Numbered from the stretch's first letter, positions 33,505 through 41,950 are shown. The stretch is DNA of 64,000 nt from Curtobacterium sp. 9128 (GCF_007673775.1 NZ_VEAF01000008.1:62001-126000), one strand, 5' to 3'. Notes: generated by a model from the sequence alone, not told the origin. Numbers and translations: made by a program.

Positions 33505-34041
33505 GTGACACCCGATGACGACGATGCCGCACTCGTGCGGCGCATGGCACTGGACGACACCGGCGCGCTGGCGACGGCGTTCGACCGGTACGCACCGACC
33601 GTGACCCGGTACGCCTGGGCCTTGGCGGGCTCGAAGCAGGACGTCGAGGAGCTGGTGCAGGACACGCTCCTGACGCTCTGGCAGAAGGCCGCGACGATCG
33701 AACTGTCCACCGGCACCCTGCTGCCGTGGCTGCTGGTCGTGTGCCGCAACCACGCCAGGAACCAGGCGCGACGCCTGGCGAAGAACGCCGGCGACGAGCT
33801 CCCCGCCGAGCTCGCAGCGCCCACCGACGCCGACGACGCCCGCGAACGGCTCCGCTGGGTGCGCGACGAGATCGCCGCGCTCCCGGAGACCGACCGTCGG
33901 ATCTGCGAACTCTGCCTCCTCGAGGGGCACTCCTACGCCGAAGCCGCGGCCATGCTCGGACTGAGCGTCGGCGCGGTCACCCAGCGGGTCTCCCGGTCCC
34001 GCGCGCGACTGAAGAAGGCGGTGACGCACGATGAACACTGA
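33505..34041 (+). CDS. ECF-type RNA polymerase sigma factor (module 2)
   Basis: A 178-residue paralogue of the sigma factor at 30253, nearly identical in regions 2 and 4 (LVQDTLLTLWQKAATIEL; LPETDRRICELCLLEGHSYA; LGLSVGAVTQRVSRSRA). Differences concentrate in the N-terminus and the linker around residue 110. Because the DNA-binding parts match, both factors probably read the same promoter. The end overlaps the sensor gene by 11 nt, exactly as in module 1. Confidence 0.9.
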   Translation: MTPDDDDAALVRRMALDDTGALATAFDRYAPTVTRYAWALAGSKQDVEELVQDTLLTLWQKAATIELSTGTLLPWLLVVCRNHARNQARRLAKNAGDELPAELAAPTDADDARERLRWVRDEIAALPETDRRICELCLLEGHSYAEAAAMLGLSVGAVTQRVSRSRARLKKAVTHDEH

Positions 34042-34840
34042 ACCCCCCACCGGAGACGACCTCGAGCAGATGCTCGTGACGATGAAACGCACGGTGCTCA
34101 CACGCGCCGCCGAGCAGCGCACGCAGCGCCCACGCCGAGGACGTCGCGCCGGCATCGTCATCGGCATCATCGCCGTCCTCGGCATCGGCGCCACCAGCGG
34201 CGGCGTCGCCCTCGGCATGATCCCGCAGCCCTTCGCCGCCGCCCCCGCGCCGAGCGCGCCAGCAGCGCCCGTCGAGCCGTCGGAGACCCCGACACGGTCG
34301 TCGGCCCCGGTCGTCAACGAGCCGACGAGCACCCCGACGCCGACACGGAAGCCGTTCACCCTCGACGACCCGACGTCGTGGACCATCGGGTTCGACGAGG
34401 TCGGCCCGGTCGCCCTCGGCGCACCGGTCGCGGGTGAACTCGACGACCTCGACGCGGCGTACACCCGCGAAACGGACGAGTTCTGCAGCAACCCGGACGT
34501 CTTCTTCTTCAGCAACGGCGCCGAGCAGGGCCTCGTCGTGACCGCAGTCGGCGGCACGGTGTTCGGCGTCACGGTGGGTGGCAACGAACGCCCTGACCAA
34601 CCGCTCGGCACCGGACCGACGACGGCCGAAGGGGTGGGTGTCGGAAGCACCCTCGCGCAACTCCGAGCGGCGTACCCGGACCTGGAGCCGCTGCCGAACA
34701 CCCAGTCCTACGGTCTGCCGCAGTGGACGACCTCCGACGGCAGCCGGCACATCACCTTCGTGCTCGCGGACGACGACGGGCCGGTGAAGACGATCTGGGT
34801 GAGCACGAACCCGAACCCGCCGTACGAGTACTGCGGCTGA
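34031..34840 (+). CDS. Membrane-anchored partner of ECF sigma (putative anti-sigma, module 2)
   Basis: A 269-residue single-pass protein. Residues 1-68 (cytoplasmic MNTEPPTGDDLEQMLVTMK, basic RRGRRAGIVIG and the membrane helix) are almost the same as in the module 1 protein. The linker SSAPVVNEPTSTPTP is also shared. The outer domain from about residue 110 is unrelated: it has DDPTSWTIGFDEVGPV, GVGVGSTLAQLRAAYP and DDGPVKTIWVSTNP, a pattern of small bacterial sensor or inhibitor lipoprotein-like domains. Two modules with one intracellular half and different outer halves would feed different signals into one output. Anti-sigma role inferred. Confidence 0.65.
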   Translation: MNTEPPTGDDLEQMLVTMKRTVLTRAAEQRTQRPRRGRRAGIVIGIIAVLGIGATSGGVALGMIPQPFAAAPAPSAPAAPVEPSETPTRSSAPVVNEPTSTPTPTRKPFTLDDPTSWTIGFDEVGPVALGAPVAGELDDLDAAYTRETDEFCSNPDVFFFSNGAEQGLVVTAVGGTVFGVTVGGNERPDQPLGTGPTTAEGVGVGSTLAQLRAAYPDLEPLPNTQSYGLPQWTTSDGSRHITFVLADDDGPVKTIWVSTNPNPPYEYCG

Positions 34841-34904
34841 CGCCGCGACGCGCTCGCGTGACCTGACCGGCTCTGGGGGGCGCGCAGTGCGCGCGGGTGC
34901 GTCC

Positions 34905-34946
34905 GGACGGGAGGCGCGGGAGCGACCCGCACCGCGCCTCCCGTCC
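34905..34946. terminator. Hairpin after ECF module 2
   Basis: Perfect 15-bp arms (34905-34919 and 34932-34946) with a 12-nt loop and GGGAGGC core. Compared with the module 1 hairpin, both arms changed together (GCCAGGC to GGGAGGC), which keeps pairing. It ends 68 bp before the YCII gene start. Confidence 0.7.
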
Positions 34947-35014
34947 GTCGGGTCTGGACACCAGTGCCCGACGCGAGCAGGATGTGCCACACCGACCCAG
35001 GGAGATGGTGCTCC

Positions 35015-35365
35015 GTGCAGTTCCTCGTCAACGTCGTCGACAGCGGCGAGGCCGCCGCGGCCGGGCGCACCGACTCCGCGACCGCGGCCGAGCGCGACGC
35101 GGTCAGCGCGCTCAACGAACGCCTGCTGGCGGACGGGCGCATCCTGTTCGCCGGTGGGCTCACGGCGCCGGACGAGGCGCTCGTCGTCGACGCCCGGAGC
35201 GACGGCGAACCGGAGGTCAGCAGCGGCTCGCTGTTCGTCGGCGACGAGTACGTCGCGGGCTTCTGGGTGCTCGACCTGCCCGACGCCGAGACCGCTCGGG
35301 CCGTCGCGACCGAGGCCTCCGTCGCCTGCAACCGGAAGATCGAGCTCCGCCTGCTGCTGGGCTGA
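35015..35365 (+). CDS. YCII-related domain protein
   Basis: A 116-residue dimeric alpha+beta barrel-like protein of the YCII/DGPF type. It begins QFLVNVVDSGEAAAAGRTDS, has RILFAGGLTAPDEALVVDAR, and ends IELRLLLG. Such proteins are small enzymes or sigma-associated partners; in actinobacteria they often neighbour ECF sigma genes, as here. The GTG at 35015 is the likeliest start because homology begins there, with GGGAG upstream; a longer frame begins at 34964. Function unknown. Confidence 0.72.
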   Translation: MQFLVNVVDSGEAAAAGRTDSATAAERDAVSALNERLLADGRILFAGGLTAPDEALVVDARSDGEPEVSSGSLFVGDEYVAGFWVLDLPDAETARAVATEASVACNRKIELRLLLG

Positions 35366-35451
35366 GCCCGCGGACCACCGACGGGCATCACGAGCGGGCC
35401 GCCCGCCGTCGACTGAGTGGAGCGTTCCAGGGCGGGCATAGCGTTGCAGCC

Positions 35452-36636
35452 ATGCCCGCCCGCTCCGACGCACGCCCCGCGACCGGCTGGTCGCTCGTCG
35501 CTGCCACGTACGTCTTCGCCGTCGTGATGATCGGCACGACGATGCCGACACCGCTCTACCCGACCTACGAGGCGCGGTTCGGCTTCGGCGGGACGGTCAC
35601 GACCGTGCTCTTCGCCGTCTACGCCGGCGGCGTGATCCTGGCCCTGGTGCTCGGCGGCCGGCTGTCAGACGCGGTCGGTCGTCGTCCGGTGCTCCTGGTC
35701 GGGATCGCGTGCTCGCTCGCCTCCGCCGTCGTGTTCGCCGTCGGGACCGCCGAGTGGATGCTCTTCGTCGCACGGGTGCTGTCCGGTCTGTCCGCCGGGG
35801 TGTTCACCGCGACCGGGACCGTCACGGTGCTCGAGAACGCGCCGGAGCGCCGCAGGAGCATCGCCAGCGCACTGGCCACCGCCGCGAACATCGGGGGTCT
35901 CGGACTCGGGATGCTCCTGGCCGGGAGCGTCGCCACCCTGACCCCTTGGCCGCTCCACGCACCGTACGTCGTGCACGCCGTCCTGCTCGTCGTCGCGGGC
36001 ATCGCACTGCTCGCCGTGCGTGACGTCGTCACACCGGACCGGTCGAGGGTCCGCCTGCAGTTCCCCGGGATCCCGCCGGAGAGCCGAGGGGTGTTCGCCG
36101 CGTCGAGCACCGGTGCGGTGGTCGGGTTCGCGGTGTGCGGGCTGTTCTCGTCCGTCGCCCCGAACTTCATGGGGCAGGTGCTCGGCGTGCACTCGCCCGT
36201 CGTCGTGGGCGTGGTCGTGTTCGCACTGTTCGGGGCGTCCGCGACGGCGCAGATCGCGCTGCGCGGGCTGGCGGACCGGACGCTCGTCGTCACCGGCTCG
36301 ATCGCGCTGGCCGCCGGCATGGGCGTCCTGGCGTGGTCGCTGCTCGCGACGTCGATGGCACTGCTCGTCGTGTCATCGGTGCTCGCCGGCGTCGGCCAGG
36401 GACTCCTGTTCACGACGGGACTCCGGGCGATCACGGCAGCGACCGAGCCGTCACGACGCACCGAGGCCACGACGTCGTACTTCGTGCTGGCCTACCTGTC
36501 GATCTCGATCCCCGCGATCAGTGCGGGTCTCCTCGCCGCGGGGATCGGCCTGGTGCCGGCCGGCGTCGTGTTCGCCGCGGTGGTCGCGGTCGTGTCGCTC
36601 ATCGGCCTGACGACGGCGCGACGCTTCACGGCCTGA
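35452..36636 (+). CDS. MFS transporter
   Basis: A 394-residue major facilitator with 12 predicted helices. The motif-A loop GGRLSDAVGRRPVLLVG follows helix 2, and the first helix has VMIGTTMPTPLYPTYEARFG, typical of drug or sugar-efflux members in actinobacteria. The ATG at 35452 is preceded at 7 nt by TAGCGT and has no ribosome site. The 3' end carries a 26-bp tandem duplication that includes the stop codon. No regulator is adjacent; substrate unknown. Confidence 0.85.
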   Translation: MPARSDARPATGWSLVAATYVFAVVMIGTTMPTPLYPTYEARFGFGGTVTTVLFAVYAGGVILALVLGGRLSDAVGRRPVLLVGIACSLASAVVFAVGTAEWMLFVARVLSGLSAGVFTATGTVTVLENAPERRRSIASALATAANIGGLGLGMLLAGSVATLTPWPLHAPYVVHAVLLVVAGIALLAVRDVVTPDRSRVRLQFPGIPPESRGVFAASSTGAVVGFAVCGLFSSVAPNFMGQVLGVHSPVVVGVVVFALFGASATAQIALRGLADRTLVVTGSIALAAGMGVLAWSLLATSMALLVVSSVLAGVGQGLLFTTGLRAITAATEPSRRTEATTSYFVLAYLSISIPAISAGLLAAGIGLVPAGVVFAAVVAVVSLIGLTTARRFTA

Positions 36637-36670
36637 CGGCGGCGCGACGCTTCGCGGCCTGACGGCGCAC
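36606..36670. repeat. 26-bp tandem repeat spanning the MFS stop codon
   Basis: Two nearly identical 26-bp units (36606-36631 and 36632-36657, two mismatches) and the start of a third follow each other. The first contains the last MFS codons. The region to 36732 otherwise holds nothing I recognise. Confidence 0.8.
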
Positions 36671-36732
36671 GACCAGACGACCGGACGGCGACGACCAGGC
36701 GGCGTGCGGACCCACCGCACGCCCGGGGCCCA

Positions 36733-37077
36733 TCAGCGCCCGCGGCGGAACCACGCCCGCACGGCCGACGCCGCGCGGGTGAGGGTGCCGGAGCCGCTCC
36801 GCGGAGCAGGCACGAGCACACGCGGTGCCTGGAACGCCACGTCGTGCAGGTTGTTGCGCTTCGAGCCGTCCCAGTTCGCGAACAGGTACGAGCCACCGAT
36901 CATCGACAGGCTGCGGACCTGCGCCCGACGCCACTCCCCCGCGCGCACGACGTAGCCGGAGTGGCCGGAGCGGATGTTGTGGATGACGGTGTCCACGTCG
37001 ATGACGCTCGTCGTGGTGACGACGGCGGTGATGCCCGTTCGGTCGCGGGCGACGTACTCGATGATGTGTTCAGTCAC
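36733..37077 (-). CDS. Small DUF3892-like protein
   Basis: A 114-residue protein. The first 75 residues resemble DUF3892: EYVARDRTGITAVVTTTSVI, then GYVVRAGEWRRAQVRSL and GSYLFANWDGSKRNNLHDV, with the family's terminal NNL. The C-terminal tail is basic (AVRAWFRRGR). Role unknown. I start at GTG 37077 because the homology begins there; upstream the same frame stays open but reads like random arginine-rich sequence. No clear ribosome site is present, so the start is uncertain. Confidence 0.6.
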   Translation of the reverse strand: MTEHIIEYVARDRTGITAVVTTTSVIDVDTVIHNIRSGHSGYVVRAGEWRRAQVRSLSMIGGSYLFANWDGSKRNNLHDVAFQAPRVLVPAPRSGSGTLTRAASAVRAWFRRGR

Positions 37078-37222
37078 GGGAGGCTTCAGGTCGACAGGAG
37101 TGGTGAGCGGAACCGTCGTTGCTTCCGTCCACAGGATACGTCGCACCCCCGACCGATGGTGCCCCCGCGATCGCGGGACAGCCCCGAGGGCGGTCCCGCT
37201 GCGGTATCCGGATGGTGACCGG

Positions 37223-37272
37223 TGACGGACGCCAGGCCCGGTGCCGGCCGGCCCCACGCCTGGCGTCCGTCA
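37223..37272. terminator. Hairpin downstream of the MBL-fold gene
   Basis: Perfect 15-bp arms (37223-37237 and 37258-37272) with a 20-nt loop, beginning 9 bp after the MBL stop on the minus strand. The arm holds GACGCCAGGC, the same core as the hairpin at 31.6 kb. Confidence 0.7.
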
Positions 37273-37281
37273 TGCGCCGCC

Positions 37282-37917
37282 TCAGACCGCGATGGTCTCG
37301 CCGTCGGCGAGGGTGACCAGGTCGACACCGGTGAGCTGTCCGGCGAACTGCGCGAAGGACCCCTTGCCCACCTCGCTCAGCATGAGGTCGTGGATCTGGA
37401 CGGCCCGCGTCGGCTGCACGGCGCGGACGAAGTCGACGAGCTCACCGAGCTTGGCCCACGGACCGGAGGTCGGCACCAGGAGCGTCTCGACCGACTGCTC
37501 CGGCACGAAGTAGGCGTCACCCGGGTGGTAGAGGACACCGTCGACGATGAAGCCGACGTTGCTCATGGTCGGGATGTCCCGGTGGATGACGGCGTGCTCG
37601 CCGCCCACGACGTGGACGGCGAAACCGGCCGCGTCGAACTGGTCACCGGCCGTGACGGACGTGACGCGCCCGTCGTGGTCGCCGAGCTCGGCGGCGACGT
37701 TCGCCGGAGCCCAGACACGCAGCTCGGGCTGGGCGTCGAGCGCGACGGTCAGGACCGACGCGTCGAAGTGGTCCGGGTGGTCGTGGGTGACGAGCACCGC
37801 GGTGGTGCCGGCGACGAGCTCGGCGGAGTTCGGGGTGTAGGCGCCGGGGTCGATCACGAGGGTGTGCTCGCCCTTCGCGAGAACGACGGTGGCGTGGGTG
37901 TACTTCGTGAGGTCCAT
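37282..37917 (-). CDS. Metallo-beta-lactamase-fold hydrolase (UlaG/YcbL-like)
   Basis: A 211-residue MBL-fold protein. It opens DLTKYTHATVVLAKGEHTLV, has the metal motif LVTHDHPDHFD, later GGEHAVIHRD, the second metal region LYHPGDAYFVP, and a C-terminal IHDLMLSEVG with the last histidine. The arrangement resembles the UlaG-like lactonase/hydrolase group; the substrate is unknown. Start ATG 37917 has TACACT 7 nt upstream inside the shared operator with the divergent MarR-like gene. No ribosome site is visible, so it is probably leaderless. Confidence 0.85.
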   Translation of the reverse strand: MDLTKYTHATVVLAKGEHTLVIDPGAYTPNSAELVAGTTAVLVTHDHPDHFDASVLTVALDAQPELRVWAPANVAAELGDHDGRVTSVTAGDQFDAAGFAVHVVGGEHAVIHRDIPTMSNVGFIVDGVLYHPGDAYFVPEQSVETLLVPTSGPWAKLGELVDFVRAVQPTRAVQIHDLMLSEVGKGSFAQFAGQLTGVDLVTLADGETIAV

Positions 37918-37922
37918 GCCAG

Positions 37923-37949
37923 AAAGTGTACAGTCTCCCTGTACACTTT
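37923..37949. promoter_or_regulatory. Symmetric operator/promoter between MBL and MarR-like genes
   Basis: Perfect 11-bp arms (AAAGTGTACAG 37923-37933, CTGTACACTTT 37939-37949) with 5-nt spacer. Each arm contains a TACACT hexamer 6-7 nt before a start codon, one per strand. A dimer bound here would cover both promoters at once. Confidence 0.75.
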
Positions 37950-37953
37950 GCTC

Positions 37954-38424
37954 ATGACCCCGTATGCGCGACCCTTCACGCTCGACGACGCAGACCGCCT
38001 GCGTCGGTCGATCGGCGACAGCGTCCGGGCGATGCGCCGGTTCGAGTCGACGCCGGAGGGCCAGGTCGAGGTCCTGGGCTTCCTGGTCCGCGACGGCGCC
38101 TGCAGCATCGCGACCCTCGCACGGCTCCGGCGAGTGCGACACCAGTCGATGCGGACGACCGTCGCCGACCTCGAGCAGGGCGGCCTCGTGACCAGGGCTC
38201 CCGACCCGTCGGACGCCCGCGGCGTGCTCGTCTCGGTGACCGACCGGGGCATCGCGATGATCGACGCACTGCGACTCCGACGGTCGACGCGCATCCTCGA
38301 GGCGGCCGAGCGCGCCCTGGAGCCCGCCGAACGGGCGGTGCTCGCGCAGACCGCCGGCGTGATGGACAAGCTCACCGCAGCGCTCCGCGACGAGGCCGAC
38401 CGGGCCGACGCCGCGACGGACTAA
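37954..38424 (+). CDS. MarR-like winged-helix regulator
   Basis: A 156-residue MarR-family protein. It has LVRDGACSIATLARLRRVRH and QSMRTTVADLEQGGLVTRAP as helix-turn-helix, then SDARGVLVSVTDRG as the wing. It is divergent from the MBL-fold hydrolase with only 36 bp between the starts, filled by a perfect 11-bp inverted repeat, so it almost certainly controls that gene and itself. ATG 37954 is 6 nt from TACACT, hence probably leaderless. Ligand unknown. The 3' end overlaps the convergent small gene by 4 bp. Confidence 0.85.
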   Translation: MTPYARPFTLDDADRLRRSIGDSVRAMRRFESTPEGQVEVLGFLVRDGACSIATLARLRRVRHQSMRTTVADLEQGGLVTRAPDPSDARGVLVSVTDRGIAMIDALRLRRSTRILEAAERALEPAERAVLAQTAGVMDKLTAALRDEADRADAATD

Positions 38425-38720
38425 CGCACGACGAGCCGGCCGCGCGCGAACGGCAGCAGTCCGGCGCGGTACTCGACCACCTGGGCGGTCGGACCGACGA
38501 CGACGGAGGCGGCCCCGAACCGCCAGACGCGGTTGAACAGGTACACGCCGATCGTCGACCCGCCCGCGTCCGGCACCGCCCACGTGCCGGTCCCCCACTG
38601 CGCCGGCTGCCCGACACCGTCGACCGTGACCGTCGGCCGCGCGCCCCACGCGAACGGCGGCTTCACGATCCGGAGCTCGACGCGGCGTCTGGTCGTCCCC
38701 GAGGGCAGCGGTGCATCCAC
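38421..38720 (-). CDS. Small hypothetical protein
   Basis: A 99-residue, mostly beta protein I cannot place. It has RRVELRIVKPPFAWGARPTV, WGTGTWAVPDAGGSTIGVY and a basic hydrophobic tail LPFARGRLVVR. No signal peptide or helix long enough to span a membrane. It is convergent with the MarR-like gene, overlapping by 4 bp, and begins with GTG. Reading frame and composition look coding, but there is no independent support. Confidence 0.5.
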   Translation of the reverse strand: MDAPLPSGTTRRRVELRIVKPPFAWGARPTVTVDGVGQPAQWGTGTWAVPDAGGSTIGVYLFNRVWRFGAASVVVGPTAQVVEYRAGLLPFARGRLVVR

Positions 38721-38745
38721 AGCCGAACACTACGGCCTGCCCGAC

Positions 38746-38766
38746 GCCCTCCGGAGCGCGGAGGGC
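38746..38766. other. Short GC hairpin upstream of pxpA
   Basis: Perfect 8-bp stem (38746-38753, 38759-38766) with a GAGCG loop, 45 bp before the pxpA promoter. Position between divergent genes makes a terminator unlikely. Confidence 0.4.
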
Positions 38767-38809
38767 CCGCGGCCGGAGCGCGACCGGTGCGCCGGCTCCG
38801 GTTCGACGG

Positions 38810-38825
38810 TAGATTGTTGAACAAC
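38810..38825 (+). promoter_or_regulatory. pxpA promoter with GntR-type operator
   Basis: A -10-like TAGATT (38810-38815) overlaps the dyad TTGTT-G-AACAA (38814-38824). The same dyad lies at 45402-45412 beside the GntR gene. Binding would block the pxpABC promoter. Confidence 0.7.
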
Positions 38826-38847
38826 CCGGCGACGACAGGGAGCACTC

Positions 38848-39615
38848 GTGACGACGATCGACCTGAACAGCGACCTCGGCGAGGGCTACGGCGCCTGGTC
38901 GATGGGCGACGACACCGCCATGCTCGACGTGGTGTCGAGCGCCAACATCGCGTGCGGCTTCCACGCCGGCGACCCGTCGATCATGCTCGCCACGGCCCGT
39001 GCCGCCGCCACCAGGGGCGTGGCGATCGGCGCACACGTGGCGTACCGCGACCTGGCCGGGTTCGGCCGGCGGCCGGTACACGTGACCCCGGACGAGCTCC
39101 ACGCCGACGTCGTCCACCAGCTCGGTGCGATGGCCGCCACCGCCCGGGTCGCCGGCACCGCGGTGACCTACGTCAAGCCGCACGGCGCGCTCTACAACAC
39201 CGCCTGCGCCGACCCGGTGCAGGCCGAGGCGGTGACCCGCGCGATCGCCGAGGTCGACCCGTCCCTGGCGGTGCTCGCCCTGCCCGGCTCGGAGCTCCTG
39301 CGCGCAGCCGAGCGGCACGGGCTCCGCGCCGTGTCCGAGTCCTTCGCCGACCGTGCGTACGAACCGGACGGCTCGCTGGTGCCGAGGAGCCGACCGGGAT
39401 CGGTCCTGCACGACCCGTCCGACGTCGCCACCCGGGTCCTCCGGATGGTCACCGAGGGCGTCACCACGGCCGTCGACGGGTCGGACGTGGCGGTCCGTGC
39501 CGACTCCGTGTGCGTGCACGGCGACTCACCCGACGCGGTCGCGATGGCACGGGCGATCCGCGCACTGCTGACGACCGAGGGCGTCTCCGTCGCACCGTTC
39601 GCCCCGGCCCCGTGA
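38848..39615 (+). CDS. pxpA: 5-oxoprolinase subunit A (LamB/YcsF)
   Basis: A 255-residue LamB/YcsF protein, part of the PxpABC enzyme that opens 5-oxoproline to glutamate with ATP. Motifs: [13 protein letters not shown] (5-17), [11 protein letters not shown] (33-43), [11 protein letters not shown] (near 112) and the C-terminal [11 protein letters not shown]. Length is typical. GTG 38848 is preceded by AGGGAG and the -10/operator element. The next two genes overlap by 4 nt each, so PxpA, B and C are made together. Confidence 0.95.
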   Translation: MTTIDLNSDLGEGYGAWSMGDDTAMLDVVSSANIACGFHAGDPSIMLATARAAATRGVAIGAHVAYRDLAGFGRRPVHVTPDELHADVVHQLGAMAATARVAGTAVTYVKPHGALYNTACADPVQAEAVTRAIAEVDPSLAVLALPGSELLRAAERHGLRAVSESFADRAYEPDGSLVPRSRPGSVLHDPSDVATRVLRMVTEGVTTAVDGSDVAVRADSVCVHGDSPDAVAMARAIRALLTTEGVSVAPFAPAP

Positions 39616-40235
39616 CCGGCGACGTCCGGTCCGCCGGCAGTGCCGCACTGCTGGTGACCTTCGAGTCCCTCGACGAGGTCGTCGCCTTCCACGCCGGACT
39701 CACCGCAGCGTCCCTCCCCGGGGTGACCGAGGTCGTCTCCGGAGCACGCACGCTCCTGGTCCGGTTCGACCGGGGCGCCACCGACGCCGGACGCCTGCGC
39801 ACCGACCTGGCGCGGGTCCGGCCCGTCGCGGGCGGCCACCGGGACGACGACGAGCCGATCGTCGTCCCGGTCACGTACGACGGCGACGACCTCGACGCCG
39901 TCGGCAGCATCACCGGGATGACCCGCGAGGCCCTCGTCGCCTGGCACACCGGCCAGGTCTGGACGAGCGCGTTCTGCGGGTTCGCACCGGGCTTCAGCTA
40001 CCTGACCGGCACGAGCCCGTCGCTCGACCTCCCCCGCCGCACGACGGCGCGCACGGTCGTGCCGAGCGGCGCCGTCGCGCTCGCCGGCGAGTTCAGCGCG
40101 GTCTACCCGCGCCCCTCGCCCGGCGGGTGGCAGCTCATCGGCCGCACCGACGTCGCCATGTGGTCGGTCGACCGCGACCCGCCGGCGCTCGCCCCCGCCG
40201 GCACCCGCATCCGCTTCGTGCGAGCGGCCCGGTGA
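39612..40235 (+). CDS. pxpB: 5-oxoprolinase subunit B (KipI family)
   Basis: A 207-residue KipI/allophanate-hydrolase-subunit-1 protein. The diagnostic block is [15 protein letters not shown] near 118-132, followed by [20 protein letters not shown] and a C-terminal [14 protein letters not shown]. With PxpC it forms the ATP-using part of 5-oxoprolinase. The GTG start overlaps the pxpA stop (GTGA). Confidence 0.94.
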   Translation: MTGDVRSAGSAALLVTFESLDEVVAFHAGLTAASLPGVTEVVSGARTLLVRFDRGATDAGRLRTDLARVRPVAGGHRDDDEPIVVPVTYDGDDLDAVGSITGMTREALVAWHTGQVWTSAFCGFAPGFSYLTGTSPSLDLPRRTTARTVVPSGAVALAGEFSAVYPRPSPGGWQLIGRTDVAMWSVDRDPPALAPAGTRIRFVRAAR

Positions 40236-41116
40236 GCGCGCTCACCGTCCTGCACGTCGGGTTCGGCGCCACGATCCAGGACCTCGGCCGCCCCGGACTC
40301 AGCGACATGGGACTCGGGAGCGGCGGTTCCGCCGACCGCGGGTCCGCAGCACTCGCGAACCGCCTGGTCGGCAACCGACCCGGCGCGGCCGTCCTGGAGG
40401 CCCTGCTCGGCTCCGTCTCGCTCCGTGCCGACGCGCACGTGGTCGTCGCGGTCACCGGTGCGGCTCCGGCGGTGACCGTCGAGCACGCGGACGGACGGGT
40501 GCGTGGCGCAGCGGCGTTCGAGGTCCTCACCCTGGCACCCGGCGACGTCCTGACGCTCGGCGTGCCGGCGACGGGCCTCCGCACCTCCGTCGCCGTCCGC
40601 GGTGGGTTCGCCGTCGAGCCCGTCCTCGGCAGCCGCTCGTGGGACTCGCTCGCGCAGCTCGGCCCGGAACCGGTGTCGGCGGGGACGGTGCTGCCCGTCG
40701 GGGACGACGCGGATGCGTGGCCCCTGGTCGACGCCGTCGCACCACCGCGCACGCCGTGGCCCGGTGACCCCGTGGTCCTCACGGTGACGCCCGGTCCGCG
40801 CGACGACTGGTTCACCCCGGCGTGGCGCAGCACCCTGGCCGGCCAGGACCACCACGTGAGCCCGGACAGCGACCGTGTCGGGGTCAGGACGACCGCCGCG
40901 GCGCCCCTCGTCCGTGCGGTCACGCGCGAACTCCCGAGCGAGGGCGTCGAGACGGGTTCGCTCCAGGTGCCGCCGGCGGGCTTCCCGGTGCTGTTCCTCG
41001 CCGACCACCCGGTGACCGGCGGCTACCCGGTCGTCGCGGTCCTCACCCCCGGGTCCGTCGACCGGGCAGCCCAGCTCCGCCCGGGTGACACCGTCCGGTT
41101 CCGCGTCCGCGGCTGA
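40232..41116 (+). CDS. pxpC: 5-oxoprolinase subunit C (KipA family)
   Basis: A 294-residue KipA/allophanate-hydrolase-subunit-2 protein. It begins ALTVLHVGFGATIQDLGRPG and continues DMGLGSGGSADRGSAALANR, the family hallmark, and ends with PAGFPVLFLADHPVTGGYPV. It completes the pxpABC set. GTG 40232 overlaps the pxpB stop (GTGA). A hairpin follows 111 bp after the stop. Confidence 0.95.
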   Translation: MSALTVLHVGFGATIQDLGRPGLSDMGLGSGGSADRGSAALANRLVGNRPGAAVLEALLGSVSLRADAHVVVAVTGAAPAVTVEHADGRVRGAAAFEVLTLAPGDVLTLGVPATGLRTSVAVRGGFAVEPVLGSRSWDSLAQLGPEPVSAGTVLPVGDDADAWPLVDAVAPPRTPWPGDPVVLTVTPGPRDDWFTPAWRSTLAGQDHHVSPDSDRVGVRTTAAAPLVRAVTRELPSEGVETGSLQVPPAGFPVLFLADHPVTGGYPVVAVLTPGSVDRAAQLRPGDTVRFRVRG

Positions 41117-41227
41117 GGCTGCAGGAGCGCACAGGATCGGGTAGCGTCGAGGTGCCTCGGCTGGACCGAGCGCGGCCGACCCTGAGGGCGGCGCCGGGGC
41201 GCACGCGGGGGCGTGCGGCTGCGCGAC

Positions 41228-41261
41228 CGCGTCACGGTCACCCGTACGAGACCGTGACGCG
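41228..41261 (+). terminator. Hairpin after pxpC
   Basis: Perfect 12-bp arms (41228-41239 and 41250-41261) with a 10-nt loop. It separates pxpABC from the lipoprotein gene at 41309. Confidence 0.6.
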
Positions 41262-41308
41262 CGCTGGGGGCAGCAGGTCTTCCCCGGTGTCGTCTCTGGG
41301 AGGAAACC

Positions 41309-41947
41309 ATGTACCGCAAGCACGTCACCGTCGCGATCACCGGCATCGCCATCGCGTCGTTCGCCCTCGTCGGCTGTTCGGCCGGCGGATCCGGCGACGA
41401 CGACTCCGCCGCTGCGAAGCCGTCCCGCTCGGCCGCCGCGGACCGGGCGACGCCGACGCCGTCCGCCACCGAGTCGGCCACGGCGTCCGGCGAGGTCGCC
41501 GTCACGTCGGAGAAGATCGTCGACGACCAGATGGGGCACACGGCGCAGGCCGACCGGGTCGTCCGCGACTTCCCCTGGACCTCCGCGCAGTCCGGGCTCG
41601 CCGACCGCGACGACAACGAGCAGGTGCTCGTGCACGTGACCATGACGGCAGGCGAGAAGTTCTACTCGACGATGGACTGCGGCTCCATCCGGGTGCAGGC
41701 GCACGGCAGCACCGAGTCCTACACGTCGCAGGGCACGACGCCCGTGATCGAGGACGCGATGGAAGCGGCCGGCTACCCGGCGTTCGCGTCGATCGACCAG
41801 GGGCAGTCCGGCGAGGGGTGGTGCGCGTTCTCGGTCACGGACCCGACGGACGTGCTCGACCTGGAGTACGTCCGACTCGCAGCGTCGTCGAACGACGGCA
41901 CGCAGATCACGGCGAAGGACTTCTTCTCCGAGATGGTGCCCCGGTGA
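41309..41947 (+). CDS. Secreted lipoprotein
   Basis: A 212-residue lipoprotein: MYRKHVTVAITGIAIASFAL as signal peptide, lipobox with Cys23 (ALVGCS), a Ser/Ala/Thr/Pro linker to about 65, then a beta-rich domain (VLVHVTMTAGEKFYSTMDCG) with two further cysteines, similar in style to DUF4352-like domains. The ribosome site GGGAGGAAA precedes the ATG. A link to the preceding pxp genes is unlikely because of the hairpin between them. Function unknown. Confidence 0.78.
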   Translation: MYRKHVTVAITGIAIASFALVGCSAGGSGDDDSAAAKPSRSAAADRATPTPSATESATASGEVAVTSEKIVDDQMGHTAQADRVVRDFPWTSAQSGLADRDDNEQVLVHVTMTAGEKFYSTMDCGSIRVQAHGSTESYTSQGTTPVIEDAMEAAGYPAFASIDQGQSGEGWCAFSVTDPTDVLDLEYVRLAASSNDGTQITAKDFFSEMVPR

Positions 41948-41950
41948 GCG

